64,000 nucleotides of DNA. It comes from Saxidomus purpurata (Eukaryota > Mollusca > Bivalvia > Venerida > Veneridae). The position numbers and the translations under genes are program-made. Positions 36,337-47,790 of the stretch are shown here, piece by piece. The notes under the pieces were generated by a model. The model saw only the letters and a program-made list of their open reading frames with translations. It made no database searches and had not been told where the DNA came from. The stretch spans positions 9,446,486-9,510,485 of the forward strand of contig JAFMSR010000012.1 of the NCBI GenBank assembly GCA_022818135.1. The letters run 5' to 3'. Position 1 is the first letter of the stretch. Each line of letters opens with the position of its first letter.

Positions 36337-37416
36337 AATTGTCATCTTTAAGAAAATCTTTAGTGCATTTTTATCAAAAAAATGATTCAGATTTTCTGAA
36401 AGATGACAACGCGCAGTCACTGTTTTAGCAATTTATGACCATTATTTGATCAGGTCTTTGACCCGGGAGAACGTTCGTTGAAAAAAAATGGCGATTTCCG
36501 ATGCCGGGATTTGAAGACTGGCAGGTTAGGAGTCCGGTTCAATAGCGGGTCAACAACATGACGTTGAAAACAGTTAATGAAAATCTTCTAATAGAAAGAA
36601 CTAAATAATGTAAAGGGAATTTTAATTTGTATGGCAAGCCAGTCTGAAAATACATATTTTGGTAATATGAATTTGCTTGTTTTTCTGCAGAATCTAAATC
36701 TTTGAAGGATATATTTAATAATGGCATGCACTATGTTTTAAACAGTACGTCTAAATATGCTCTTGCGAAGAAACCAATCCCAAAATGATAAAATATTTTT
36801 ATTTGTTTTTATGGCAAGCCGTTCTGATATAAATATGCCTATATTTCTACAGAAAAAATCTAAATAAAACAAAATAATCTAACTTAGTGCTTTATGATAT
36901 GTGTTTTAAAAACAGTATGCTTATGCCATTAACATTGAGAAACTAAACAATGAATGAAAGATTTTTTCAGTTTAATAAAATTGACCAGACAACTACGAAA
37001 ATATAAATAGTCTGCCTGTGCCTTGCTCCAATCAAAATATAGAGAAATAAAACAAAAAGGAGCAGAATCAGTTTGAATATTTGACAATGACCACTGAATA
37101 AATCTTATTTAAGTCTAAGGTGTATGCAAATGCTCTATTCCATGGTCAATCATTTTATACTGGTTTTATTTCCCATCATTTTTATAGTATTCTAATATAG
37201 CTTTCTACTTTAATTTCAGTTGTGCCTTTTAAGGTTGCAGCTTGCATACCTGATATTGAAGTTCCGAGAGTTTCATCGGAGAAAATATGTTTAACATACC
37301 ATGACAAACAGTGCTGCCTATGGGTGTAATGTAACACATTTTAATTTTAGTTTGAGAAGATGTTTCTTTTCCTTTTCATTTGAAAAAGATAGTCATCCAA
37401 AAAGTAGATCCTTACC
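36337..37416. other. Intergenic, possible old repeat pair
   Basis: TATGGCAAGCCAGTCTGA (about 36630) and TATGGCAAGCCGTTCTGA (about 36810) mark two diverged copies of a ~180-bp unit. Nothing else was recognised. Confidence 0.4.
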
Positions 37417-38190
37417 TAAGGAACGCCACAACTGTCTGATGTTGTCATATTTCTTTTTGCCTTGTCCACTCCGTGTCTTATTATGTCAAATTGTTGCGTG
37501 ATTGTGTCAGGAAGGCGTGTTATCATGTCAGTGAATCATGTGATCTTGTCTATACAATATGCGATTATGTCAAATGGCCGTGTTTATTTGTCAATGCCTT
37601 GTGTTGACCTGTCCACTATGCGTTTTATTATGTCAAACAAACGTATCATTATGTTAAAAGGGCATGTTATCATGTCCACAAATCATGTGATCTTGTCTTT
37701 ACAGCATGTGAGTATGTCAATTGGCCGTGTTGATTTGTCAATGTGTGGTATTGACTTGTCCACTATGCGTCTTATGGACATGATAACCCGCCCTTTTAAC
37801 ATAACACATGTGTTTGACATGATAAGACGCATAGTGGACCAGTCAACACCACACACTGACAAATCAACAAGGCCTTTTGACATAATCACGCATTGTAAAG
37901 ACAAGATCGCATGATTAATGGACATGATAACACGCAATCTCAACATAATGACACGTTTGTTTGACATAATAAGACTCATAGTGGACAAGTCAACACGTTG
38001 ACAAATCAACACGGCTATTTGACATAATCACACAATGAATAGACAAGATCACATGATAAGTGGACATGATAAAAAGACTTCCTGAAACAATCACGCAACA
38101 AAATGGGACATAATAAGACACGGGATGGACAAGACAAAAATAGTAAATAGAAATACGACAACATAAGACAGCTGTGGCGTTCCATACTTA
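37417..38190. repeat. Giant palindrome built of 21-bp monomers
   Basis: Two inverted arms (about 37417-37775 and 37822-38190) meet at a short centre near 37799. The outer termini are GGAACGCCACA and its inverse. Each arm is a run of 21-bp monomers following RTYATGTC-N6-CGTGTT; at least 14 are consecutive in the left arm. Monomers 3-4 and 10-11 match best, so a higher-order unit of 7 monomers (147 bp) is superimposed. Because 21 is divisible by 3, both arms translate, on opposite strands, into heptads of the form IMSxxRV. Those frames follow the repeat and are not called as genes. It is probably a foldback or MITE-type element. Confidence 0.93.
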
Positions 38191-38319
38191 TCCATGCACA
38201 TTTAAATACTTATAGAAGAGTTCATATGTGTTAAACTCGTGTGTCTCCTTCCCTCAGAAAGATACTATACATTTGTAGTGGTATAGTAATACAACAAAGT
38301 TTACAGTAAAATGCTTGTA

Positions 38320-38640
38320 TATAGAACACAGAAAAAAGTAAAATGTAGTCATATAGAACACAGAAAAAAGTAAAATGTAGTCATATAAAACACAGAAAAA
38401 GTAAAATGTAGTCGTATAGAACACAGAAAAAAAGTAAAATGTAGTCATGTAGAGCACAAAAAAAGTAAAATGTAGTCATATAGAGCACAGAAAAAAGTAA
38501 AATGTAATCATATAGAGCACTTGAAATGTAGTCATATAGAACACTTAAAATGTAGTCATATAGAGCACAGAAAAAAGTGAAATGTAGTCATATAGAGCAC
38601 TTAAAATGTAGTCATATAGAACACAGAAAAAAGTAAAATG
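38320..38640 (+). repeat. 32/24-bp minisatellite, 11 units
   Basis: Units start TATAGAACACAGAAAAAAGT and end ATGTAGTCA. Seven or eight are about 32 bp. Three are 24 bp, lacking the A-rich middle (TATAGAGCACTTAAAATG), and are interspersed among the long ones. Confidence 0.95.
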
Positions 38641-38823
38641 ATATTTTGGATTCTCCTCATCAAACAGCAAAGTTCATCATAGTCTGGAGTTCCTTCCCCT
38701 TATTACTACGTACTATTATAGGAAGTCGGGAACCAGACTAAGTTCATCAGACAGCCAGGGGCGGTGATACAATTTTTTTCGCCTAGACAGGTTGTGGGGC
38801 ATATTTGAATAACGTTTCTCAGT

Positions 38824-39162
38824 GTGGTTTCATTCATAGCATACGGTGCTGCTTTGTGTTACATGGTAATGTATACAGAGGCTAAAGTATTTTTTAAAGT
38901 ACACCCGACAATGGTGCCGAATAGCGTTCGAAACCAAAAACGGGATATACACCACGACGTTGCAAATGACATTACACATCTTACAGTACTGGATCGGTTC
39001 CAACTATCAAATGTCGTATTTATGAATAAACGATTGCTAACTTATAAGTTAAAGAAATCAATCCTGTTTCGCATGAATGCGTTTTGGCCGAGGTCTGATA
39101 CAAAACTTAATGGCAAAAGAAGAGTGTTAGCAAAAAAATGGCGCATAAACTGCGCATTTTAA
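38824..39162 (+). CDS. Unrecognised 112-codon open segment
   Basis: This is one of the longer non-repetitive frames in the window. An acceptor-like GTTTCTCAG ends at 38822. The frame opens hydrophobic (SFIAYGAALCYMVMYTEAK) and becomes strongly basic toward the end (LNGKRRVLAKKWR), finishing at a TAA. An AATAAA lies near 39706. It could be a terminal exon or a decayed fragment. No family is recognised, and chance cannot be excluded in AT-rich DNA. Confidence 0.2.
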   Translation: MVSFIAYGAALCYMVMYTEAKVFFKVHPTMVPNSVRNQKRDIHHDVANDITHLTVLDRFQLSNVVFMNKRLLTYKLKKSILFRMNAFWPRSDTKLNGKRRVLAKKWRINCAF

Positions 39163-40108
39163 ATCTTGCTACGCAACTGATTTTGTGACCTTGTCTTTGA
39201 CTCGTTGACTGTCTAACCTTACATCCCGAATAGTATTAGTTCCAATATTCACTAATGCTGACAAAGAAAAACAGCCTAGTAAGTGTTACAAGATTTTCTA
39301 CAATGTCAATTCAAATTATTGATTATCGATGCGAATGGAAACTGGAAGTCACGAGCAGCTGAGTAAAAAGTAGATGTCAACTGAAACAGTCATATTGCCG
39401 TCGACATGTAACTTCAAGTCGGTCACCAGCAGGGAAAATCAGGATTTTCACAAAGCCATTCTCGTGATAAAATGTGCTTCTATCAAATAGGTGAACATAG
39501 GATAACCACTTAAGTTTTCATATTAAAAGGGTCTAGCGATTAAATTAAAGTTGGTTCGATACAAGGTCAGTTCTCACACTTTTACTCATAAAATAACAAA
39601 GTGCCTCAGAACCCTAGTTGGATTAAGATGGGGTTTTCTTTGTTTATTTTTTGTACGTTTGTGTTGATTTGTCATACAGTTTTATTGTTTCACTTTAAGA
39701 GATAATAAAAAGCAGACTTTCCCTGGTGCGGTTAACAGTAGCTTAATCATTCCGCCATAATAACCTAGTCACCCTCCCACAACTCAATTTTATTTCTTTC
39801 AAAACAATTAAATTGCAAAATGTATCACATCCCCTTCGGGCATTTTAGATTACCTAGTAAAACATTGAGAAAACAAAAATTATTAATTTGATATAAGTAC
39901 ATAAAAAATGAGATGAGATATATCCAAGAGTAATTACATTTTAATGGCAAGCAGAAGAAATTTGCGGTTTTCTACCAAGTAGCTACCATGAATTATTACA
40001 CACATAATCTGTAGCGGGATTTACAACCTGCAGTTTCAGGAATAAGTGTTTTAACACTAGATCCATAACGATCCATAAAGATGTCAATGAACCACAAGTA
40101 CTTTTAAG
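39163..40108. other. Intergenic, nothing recognised
   Basis: No supported exon or repeat apart from an AATAAA near 39706. Confidence 0.4.
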
Positions 40109-40185
40109 GGGATAATTGTTGGTTTCGTTGTGATAGCACGTTATAATTTCACCGAGTGGACACCACACAAGTGAAAATTCACGAG
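40109..40185 (+). repeat. Diverged repeat, partner of 43928-44035
   Basis: GGATAATTGTTGGTTTCG and CGTTATAATTTCACCGAGTG are shared with the later copy in the same orientation. Confidence 0.75.
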
Positions 40186-40392
40186 CCAATATATCAATAT
40201 CAAAAAAGCAACTGAAAGAAAACATGGCAAAGGCACATTCAAACAAGTCACTCGACAAATGTCAAATGAGCAAACGCATGAAATGGCAAGAGGCGAATAA
40301 GTATTTAATAATGCCGTGTGGCGGCCGTAAAAAGTCTCCCCGTACATTCAATCAATGTTATTTTTCATCCTTCAGGGTGTTTTCGTTCTAAT

Positions 40393-40437
<45 letters not shown>

Positions 40438-40560
40438 GTGTGTGTGTGGGGGGGGGGGGCGCCGGGTGCGGGGCGTTGGTGTGTGTGTGTGTGTGTGTTT
40501 TGTTGGGGGGGTGTTGTGGGGGGGGGCCCCTTTTGGGGGCGTGGGGCCTCTTTTTGGGAG
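40393..40560. repeat. G tract and GT-rich low-complexity run
   Basis: About 42 Gs are followed by (GT)n and G-rich blocks. Frames through it are poly-Gly or poly-Pro and meaningless. It may be a sequencing or assembly artefact. Confidence 0.92.
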
Positions 40561-40609
40561 GCCGTTTTGGTACGTGGCATCCGTTTGATATTATTTTTGT
40601 TTTTAGCCA

Positions 40610-40975
40610 AACAAGGAACAAATATTGAATAGGTAAATTGAAAAAGCTCAATAAATGTAATGTCTAATAAGTAAATGGCTTAAGTCGAATATTTAGCAAC
40701 AGAATTTGAATAAATAAATAAATGATCGAATATCAAATAAGTCAGAATGGGAGGTCGGTGAATAAGTAAATCGGAGAATGTCGAAGAAGTAAACGGCTGA
40801 TATGTAATTGAACGAAAGTCTAATAAATAAATCGCAATGGTCTATTGAATTGCAAACGTCAAACAAGTAAATGAACAATCATCGAGTAAGGAAATGGCTA
40901 AAATCGCATAGGTTAATGGACAGATGTCTTATTATTAAATGCTGAAAAAGTTAATGGATATAATAAGTAAATTGT
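40610..40975 (+). repeat. Degenerate ~24-bp tandem array
   Basis: ATGTCTAATAAGTAAATGGC-like words recur about every 22-27 bp (GTCGAAGAAGTAAACGGC, GTCAAACAAGTAAATGAAC and others). The phase drifts, so this is an old minisatellite. It directly follows the G tract. Confidence 0.7.
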
Positions 40976-41059
40976 AAACAAGAAAGCAATGATGGTCTAT
41001 ATCGCTCGCCTGGCTAATTTATAACGTCAACAGTAGATAATAAAAGTGCAGAGAATGTG

Positions 41060-41370
41060 AAGCTCCCAGAACAACTCAAAATTGTTCCAAGCTTGCAACT
41101 AAAGGGCAAGAACTCAGGAGTGACTCTGGCGATTTATCTAGTTATCTTACTTGGTCGAGATATTTTGCCAATAAACATTCACAGCAACTTTAGGAAAGAT
41201 TGGTAAGGAACTGTTGAAGTAAGAGACCGAACAAATATTTTAGAAATTAAAGGGCAATAACTCAGGAGTGATTTGGCTGATTATCGAAGGAGGTCGAGAT
41301 ATTAGGCCCATGAATATTCACGGCAAATTTTGCGAAGATTTGTTCGGAATTGTTTAAATAAGAGAGCCGA
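41060..41370 (+). repeat. Mollusc-type interspersed repeat, two units
   Basis: AAAGGGCAAGAACTCAGGAGTGA and AAAGGGCAATAACTCAGGAGTGA head two units about 150 bp apart, each with a GTCGAGATATT...CACGGCAA-like block. Confidence 0.65.
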
Positions 41371-41620
41371 CAGCTTTGTGGTCGAAGCCGACCTACCCGT
41401 CGCACGTGATCCCATAATATGTATCGTCACAAGACGATAGGGCAAAAGTTTGACCCCTTGGGCAGAATTAGAAAAGTGACTGGAGAGGACCACTAGACAA
41501 TAAGTTCCTAATATTATTTAAGTCTAGTGAGACAAATTTTGACCTAATGGGTACAAATTGAACAGTGTCAGTAGACAACTACTAGGTGATGTTATATAGT
41601 ATATGTCTAAGCTCCTGGCT

Positions 41621-42656
41621 CCGATTTCACGAAAATACTTAAGTAATTACTTGGTAACATGCTCAACTTATTTCAACACTTATAAGTCCCTTGCATGTTC
41701 ATTTAATAAAGAATTCAAGTTTTTCATAATCGTATTTACCCATTTATTACAATTATATACACTTGTCAGTATTTTTGCAGGAAATGTTGCTAAAAAGCAA
41801 GTAATTTACTTTAAGCAAATTCTTAAAATTATTAAAATTATTAATTTGTATTCAAATGAATTTTTCACTATATCTGACTTGCGACTAGTATTGTACAACA
41901 TTATTTTCTTTCAATATGTTAATTCTATAAATAAATAAAAACAACAACATCCGTTCCAGCGGTTATAGTGGTTTAATAAACAATGACTTGGAGTATTGAT
42001 ACGCAGTTATTAGCCACAAAGGCCGAAGGTATCAGTACGACAAATTATTGTGTATTAGACCATAACAACGCTGAAAAAGATGTTATTTCGATTCTAACAT
42101 GACCAGATATTACCAAAGGTGAATAACTGCAAATATTTATTTTCTACGCGAAGGCTCATTTAACGCAAGGTGGCGCAATATGACGTCATGTTTACATATT
42201 CATCGGTTCCCGCGTTGTTTATGGTTTATTCTAACATGACTCACGATTTGCCTCTAATAAAAAAAAGGGAGAAAAATTATGTTTATTAAACCATAACACT
42301 CGGGAACTGATATACTGAAACATGACGTCAGGCTCATCTTAACGCAAGGTGGCGCAATATGACGTCATGTTTACATATTTATCGGTTCCCGCGTTGTTTA
42401 TGGTTTAATATAATAGGGGGGGGGGGGGGGGGGGTGTTTTGTTTGTTGGGTGGAACAATAATTTTGGGGGGGGGGGGGATTTCTTAAATATAACATAATT
42501 TTTCTACTTTGTATATAGAGACAAAATCGTGAGTCATGTTAGAATGAAAAATAGACTATCGTTAAAAATGACTACAAGAAATATCTTTATTTTTAGTGAG
42601 AATTACTAAAACAATATACTTAGCTGAGCAATTACTTAAGTATTTTCGTGAAATTG
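41621..42656. mobile_element. MITE family M, second copy, interrupted
   Basis: CCGATTTCACGAAAATACTT at the left is inverted as AAGTATTTTCGTGAAATTGG at the right, with GGCT on both flanks. The parts 41621-41935 and 42544-42656 align, inverted, to the intact copy at 32998-33386. The middle (about 41940-42543) is a foreign insertion. Confidence 0.87.
41940..42543 (-). mobile_element. Repeat family E, copy 3, nested in the MITE
   Basis: It is the inverse of 23238-23595 (CATCCGTTCCAGCGG, AATAAACAATGACTTGGAG, AACATGACCAGATATTACC, ATGACTCACGATT). It is enlarged by an internal rearrangement (42153-42410) and broken by a G tract at 42415-42478. Confidence 0.82.
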
Positions 42657-42659
42657 GGG

Positions 42660-42985
42660 CTTAGCCTTATGTCATTTAACAATAATTTTTTTAAGTGTTT
42701 CCTTATGCTAGTTTACATAACACAAGTGACCACCGGGATCGAAAGGGGCCTGCTTGATTTAGGACTACTACACAATGCTGCACACCAAATATCTAAGCAC
42801 TAGGCTTTGCGGTTTGTGACAAGATTATTCAAGTTTCACTACATATTTTTATGTAAAATATATGACCCCCGCCGGGCGTGGCAAATTTTGACCCCATGGG
42901 CATTATTTGAACAAACTTGATATACGTCTACTGGACAATGTGCAACACGCCATAGATATATACTCTTGTGGTATAGAGAAATATA
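42660..42985 (+). repeat. Mollusc-type interspersed repeat
   Basis: AAACTTGATATACGTCTACTGG and ACTAGGCTTTGCGGTTTGTG belong to the same repeat text as 60540-60960. Confidence 0.65.
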
Positions 42986-43927
42986 ATTTTAACGTTTTTT
43001 TTTTCTATTTAGTGCCATAGCAAACCGAGATATGCATGGAAATTGGCTGAGCTGTTCCGAAGGAGGTGTAAAAAAATCGATCACCGGTCATTGATATTTT
43101 AGTAAAAGGGAGAAAAGGACAGTCATTGACTTGACACAAGCAAGCCAAGTTATAAACGTTTCTATTCAAAAACTACTAGTAGATCTGGCAATATTTCACC
43201 AGTTTAACGTAGAAGTTAAAAAAAAAAGTTTCTTAAATTACGGACGATTTCCTTTTTCTTGTATTGTATCATTTCAACTAATCATTTTCAATGTTTTTAT
43301 AATCCATGACTAGTATTGAATGATGAATCAGAGAAACGCTTTTCTTTGAAACGAAAGTATGGCTTATCAGTAAGTTAATTAGCTATAGCGGAGGCAAAAA
43401 ATAAATAATTTCCTCCCAAGTTATTTCAAACTACGGTCAATGGATAAAACTTGAATTTTGTAGATGAATTACTTGTGCTTAAAGAAGAAAATACAATCTA
43501 TAAACCATTTGTTGCTTTTTGAGTTTGTTCTATGCAGGAGGCTGTGAAATACATCAGTACTGAAAACGCATTAAGATATCATCAATGGATGCAACAAGTG
43601 GCTTCGAAACTCACAGCTTCTCGTTAATTTGTACCATGAACCTCGGTTACTGTTACTGCAAAACTGGTACTTGTCAAGTGCAAACAGATTTTCTTGTAAA
43701 CTAACCTGCTTTAAGCGTTTATCCAGGTGTGAATCCGTGTTTGATTTTCCCAGGCGCCATTGTCTGTAATTATGTAGCATTAAATAGTTTTCTATTTTAT
43801 TTATTATTTCTATGTGTCCCTCTCGGCAAATGGTAATAGGTTAAGGAACTTCGCCTGTATAAAACTGGAATCATAATGACAAAATTATAATAAATAACTG
43901 AAAATGTTTTTCTAGTCTATACAAATA
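42986..43927. other. Intergenic, nothing supported
   Basis: Short open stretches occur on both strands; none has convincing support. Confidence 0.4.
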
Positions 43928-44035
43928 GAGGATAATTGTTGGTTTCGGGGTAAGATCACGTTATAATTTCACCGAGTGGGCACCAAAGTGATACTTTCAC
44001 GAGTGACGCAGCCACGAGTGAAATTAACAACTTTT
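43928..44035 (+). repeat. Repeat with CACGAG inverted core
   Basis: GTTATAATTTCACCGAGTGG is shared with 40109-40185. The core TTTCACGAGTG-ACGCAGC-CACGAGTGAAA is a small perfect palindrome with a loop like those of other hairpins here. Confidence 0.75.
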
Positions 44036-44882
44036 GGTGCTCAAGAGTAGCTGAACTGAGTACGCCTGTTCCATTGGTGCGTTCCTCGCACTACCTATAT
44101 CAGGCATTTTATTGTGCAGAACGAATTCAGGGAAGTAGATACCGGTAATTCATAATGGGATTTCAGAAATGTCCATAAAATGCCAGAGTCTATAAACTAA
44201 TTCATAAATCTTTCACATTTTTTCACAAAAATATATCCTAAGTGAAAAGTTTTTTCGTTCCTTCGGTGCCAAGAATTTGTAAATGTGAACATTTTTCTAC
44301 GAGGTTCTGCATAGTGTTTCAACAAAACTGACATTAAAGTATCTAGGGAAGTACACAAGAACTAAACATTTCAGAAACACTGTAGTTGCTAAGTTATTAT
44401 TCTGGGGTCTATTTTCTTTGGTTGCGTTGCTTTGTTTTTCTATTTTTATATCAATATTTTTTCATTCCCTTTCTTTCTTTTTTTTTTTTTTTTTTTTGCT
44501 TTCTTGTTTTTTATAATTCTTTTAAAAGAATATGCAGTTTTTTAATTATGATTTAAAAGGTTATTAATGCATGGCCCCTCATAGGGTAAAAATGCAACAC
44601 AGGGCGATAACTACTATATACTGGTCACACAATGCAATAAATCATTATAAAATTGCATAAAACACGGGAAGTCCTTTGATTTATTACTTGTTTTTCTTTT
44701 TGAGTAGATCGAATCAAATTCGATGATCATTCGTCAAAGAGAAATAACTCTTTTTTTTATACGACTAAATATTTACCTCGGTAATTAACTTTATAAAACA
44801 TGGATGATAAAATTATATAAAAAATTGTGTATTTTGACAGATTGTAAACCTCTTTATATAATATGCATACAATATACATACA
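44036..44882. other. Intergenic, nothing recognised
   Basis: AT-rich with a T18-type tract near 44480. No gene was seen. Confidence 0.45.
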
Positions 44883-46350
44883 ATGCGCGTTGAGTGCATA
44901 CATAAAAAATTGAAGAAAAGAATATTTACTATTCTGCTCTCTGCCCGTCGCGGAGCAGGTGTGGAGTTTCGATGGAAACTAGGTCAACACACGCAACAGG
45001 ACTTCGGTCCATTTGTACTTCGGTACATCGACCTAGTAATTGTCGGGGCCTCAGCTAACGACGAGTGGGTGACTCTGACAAGAGCCGTTTGTCATTTACA
45101 AGCGCAGCACTGAAGACGCACGGTGTGTGACGTCGACCACTCTTCCAGAATCCCTGTGTGCAGGTGACGAGTGCCGGGTGACAGGGGACTCTACACAAAC
45201 AACAGCACGATGGCGGCAGACGGTTCCCCTACAGACGACAGAAGACCTCCCTTACAGTGTCTGTGCTGGGGGGAGGCATCCTTACTTGCCACGTTTCGGA
45301 CAGGGTCACTCACATCTAGGTCGTAATTGGCCGCATGGGTGTCCTACTTTTGTGACTCTAAATTTCTCTTTAGCCAGTGAACCTGGGGAGAAGGAAGATA
45401 AGCGACTGACAGCATGTGCTCTGGGAAGCCTGAGGGCAGGGACTGGTACCCCTCTCCTCATTGATTAGGCTACAGAGTCGCATCATGTGTGGGGCAGCTC
45501 GGACTCTTCGGATCACATCATGTAGCAGGAAACCTGGGTGGTGAGCTTGCTAACCATTTTTGTTAGTAGGCCCACACACGATAGGGAGTTCTGGAGTGGA
45601 TGGTGAGCTTACTGACCTTTTTTGTTAGTAGGCCCACCCATGATGGGTGGAATCAAATTACGCCTAGTTGTGTTTTTTGGCCGCCTAGGTGAGTTTTTCC
45701 GTCGATGTACTCACCCAGTCTCTTGGCAGTGGATAGAAAGGGTTCTCAGCATGCGAGAGACATGCATGCTTGGTCTCTTGAGAAGCCTTTTAATTTACAG
45801 TTAGACAGCGAACTTCTGTCGTGAGATGACTACTGGAGAACCTGCTATGTGATGGGGCCTCTCGAGGATGGCTTCGGCGCTGGGCTGATGGGCACAGACG
45901 ACTAGTTTTGACTGTGAACATTGGTTCAGACTGAGTACTGACCGTCTCTCAGCAGTGCCGAAAAAGAGTTCACCGACCCAATTTCCGCGATGTGCTGAAA
46001 CGTGCGAAATGGCACCCGGTGCCTTATGCACCCGTAGTGGGGCGTTCGTACGGTTTAGCAGAGAGATACCAGTAGGCCTTGTATATGCTGCGGCCGTGGT
46101 CGAGGCCTGAGTTAACCACTACCATCAGAGTACAGGCTGTCGAATGCTCATTTGATATCTCACCAAGAAAGCTAGCTGATACTGACTGGAAATTGCAGTC
46201 AGGTAAATTTCTCTTTTTTCGGCATCAAAATTCTTTTTCTAGACATGACGGGAGACATGCCGGTGACTCATCCAAGCAATAAGCTACTTAGTAGTTTTTG
46301 GAGGGTCCTTGATAAAATCCCTTTCAAATCAAATCAAATCAAAAATATTT
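44883..46350 (+). repeat. GC-rich ~1.4 kb island of unknown nature
   Basis: It is clearly richer in G+C than all surrounding DNA. It contains an internal ~68-bp near-tandem duplication (GGTGAGCTTGCTAACC at about 45538, GGTGAGCTTACTGACC at about 45602). It ends in CAATAAGCTACTTAGTAG, then (TCAAA)n at about 46326-46345. A simple-sequence 3' tail suggests a retroposed unit. Frames at 44883-45113 and 45127-45468 are open, but neither resembles reverse transcriptase or any family I know, so no protein is called. Confidence 0.5.
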
Positions 46351-47790
46351 ACTATTGATATTTATCTATCTGATTACAGTATAATGAAGCTTTAAGGGAG
46401 CTGCTTCGAGCGAGCCTTTCGATGCAGTTTCTCACCCCCAATGGACTTTATAGCTGTGGCGATCACCAAACCACCTAGCTATGAAGTCAATGAACTTTCA
46501 CGAAGTTTATCTTTGATGGTAAGTTCGTGAGGCTTTTTAGTCAACTAGTTTAGTGCAACTATGCAGAAAATTCCGATTATGCGTTCTATCTAATGTTTTT
46601 CATTAATAAAATTTTATAGTAAATATTGAATTATATGCCAATTTGTGTTTTTGGCCTGATAACCAACCTCTTCTCATAAACCACATATTGCAATCATCAG
46701 CACTTTAATTATACCAGTAGCAAAAACGCCCTATTAACGATGGAATATGAAATAAGAGTACAAAACAATGCAGCTTGGCAAAATAGTTCCAGCATCCATG
46801 ATTTTTTTTTACTTGAATTTCGCCATACAACATTTCGCTCACTTGTTTCCGATACCGGAATTCATTATATAATATTACTAGGAACACCTTATTTTTCTCA
46901 TTGAATAACTTATAAGAGCGTTTTAAAGAGCAATAGAAATTTGTCTAAACATGCCCCCGACTTAAAAGATACGTACGAGCAATTGTGTTGTTATATGCGA
47001 AATCAATTTGCACAAAACACATCATCCAATAGAATTACACGTATTTTGCACGTTCTTCAAAAATAGAATTAAAAATAATTACCGTTCAAAACGCTTTAAA
47101 AGCGATTTCAAAACTGATGAAATTTGACCAAAGGATAAAATATACAACATGGTCACGGTACGTTATCGCCGGATACCTTGGCCAGGGCCGATCAATTCCA
47201 GTGATGCCCATGTTTGTTAAGGAGTTTGTAACACAGTTTTCTGGGTTCTCGGTAACCAAGCTTACGACCAATCTCACAAATCCTTCTCACAAACACTTTA
47301 AACGCAAATCTGAAAGAAACAAAATACAGCACCATGCACATGTCATTTTCAGACACTATAGACTGTCTGTTAAATCAGAAAAAAAGCACCTAAAATGTTG
47401 AGACCACCATGGAGATTTTTTGCTATTTACACTTGTTTGTATGCCTCTGCAAAGTGAATAATGCTCACTGCAGACAAGTGAAAACACACTTACTTCCATG
47501 CTCATGCTTCGGTTGCATGCACATGGCTACCAAAATCCACATATTGTATTTTCAGATTATATTTTAACACTCACTCAAACCAGTCAAAATGAAATAAAGC
47601 AAAATTTATAACTGCCTACACAAATCAAACTGTGCACTTATTACCAAAATTTGCCGAGGGCCAATTCGAAACTTGGTAGCGAAACTGGTGACTGTCTCCA
47701 AAAAGCCCATTTTCGTGAAGTTGGCAGCCTAGCAGCCTGGCAGCGTGAAGTCAGCAGCCCAGCAGTCTGGCAGCCTGACAGCGTGAAGTC
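46351..47790. other. Intergenic; AGCAGCC-rich run at the end
   Basis: A frame at 47117-47401 (+) and its opposite-strand shadow are open but unsupported. At 47725-47795, CAGCCTGGCAGCGTGAAGTC-like words repeat. Confidence 0.4.

Noticed and set aside
37462..38012. Two opposed frames of 150 and 109 codons with IMS heptads
   Set aside because: They follow automatically from a 21-bp monomer. No splice or promoter context, so kept as a repeat property rather than a gene.
40318..40651. Glycine- or proline-rich frames on both strands
   Set aside because: They cross the G tract and GT repeat; low complexity only.
43571..43780. 69-codon minus frame with acceptor and donor-like sites
   Set aside because: The possible exon would be only about 57 nt with two competing frames and no recognisable product.
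45127..45468. 113-codon frame in the GC-rich island
   Set aside because: GC-rich DNA has fewer stops by chance; no family resemblance and no splice support.
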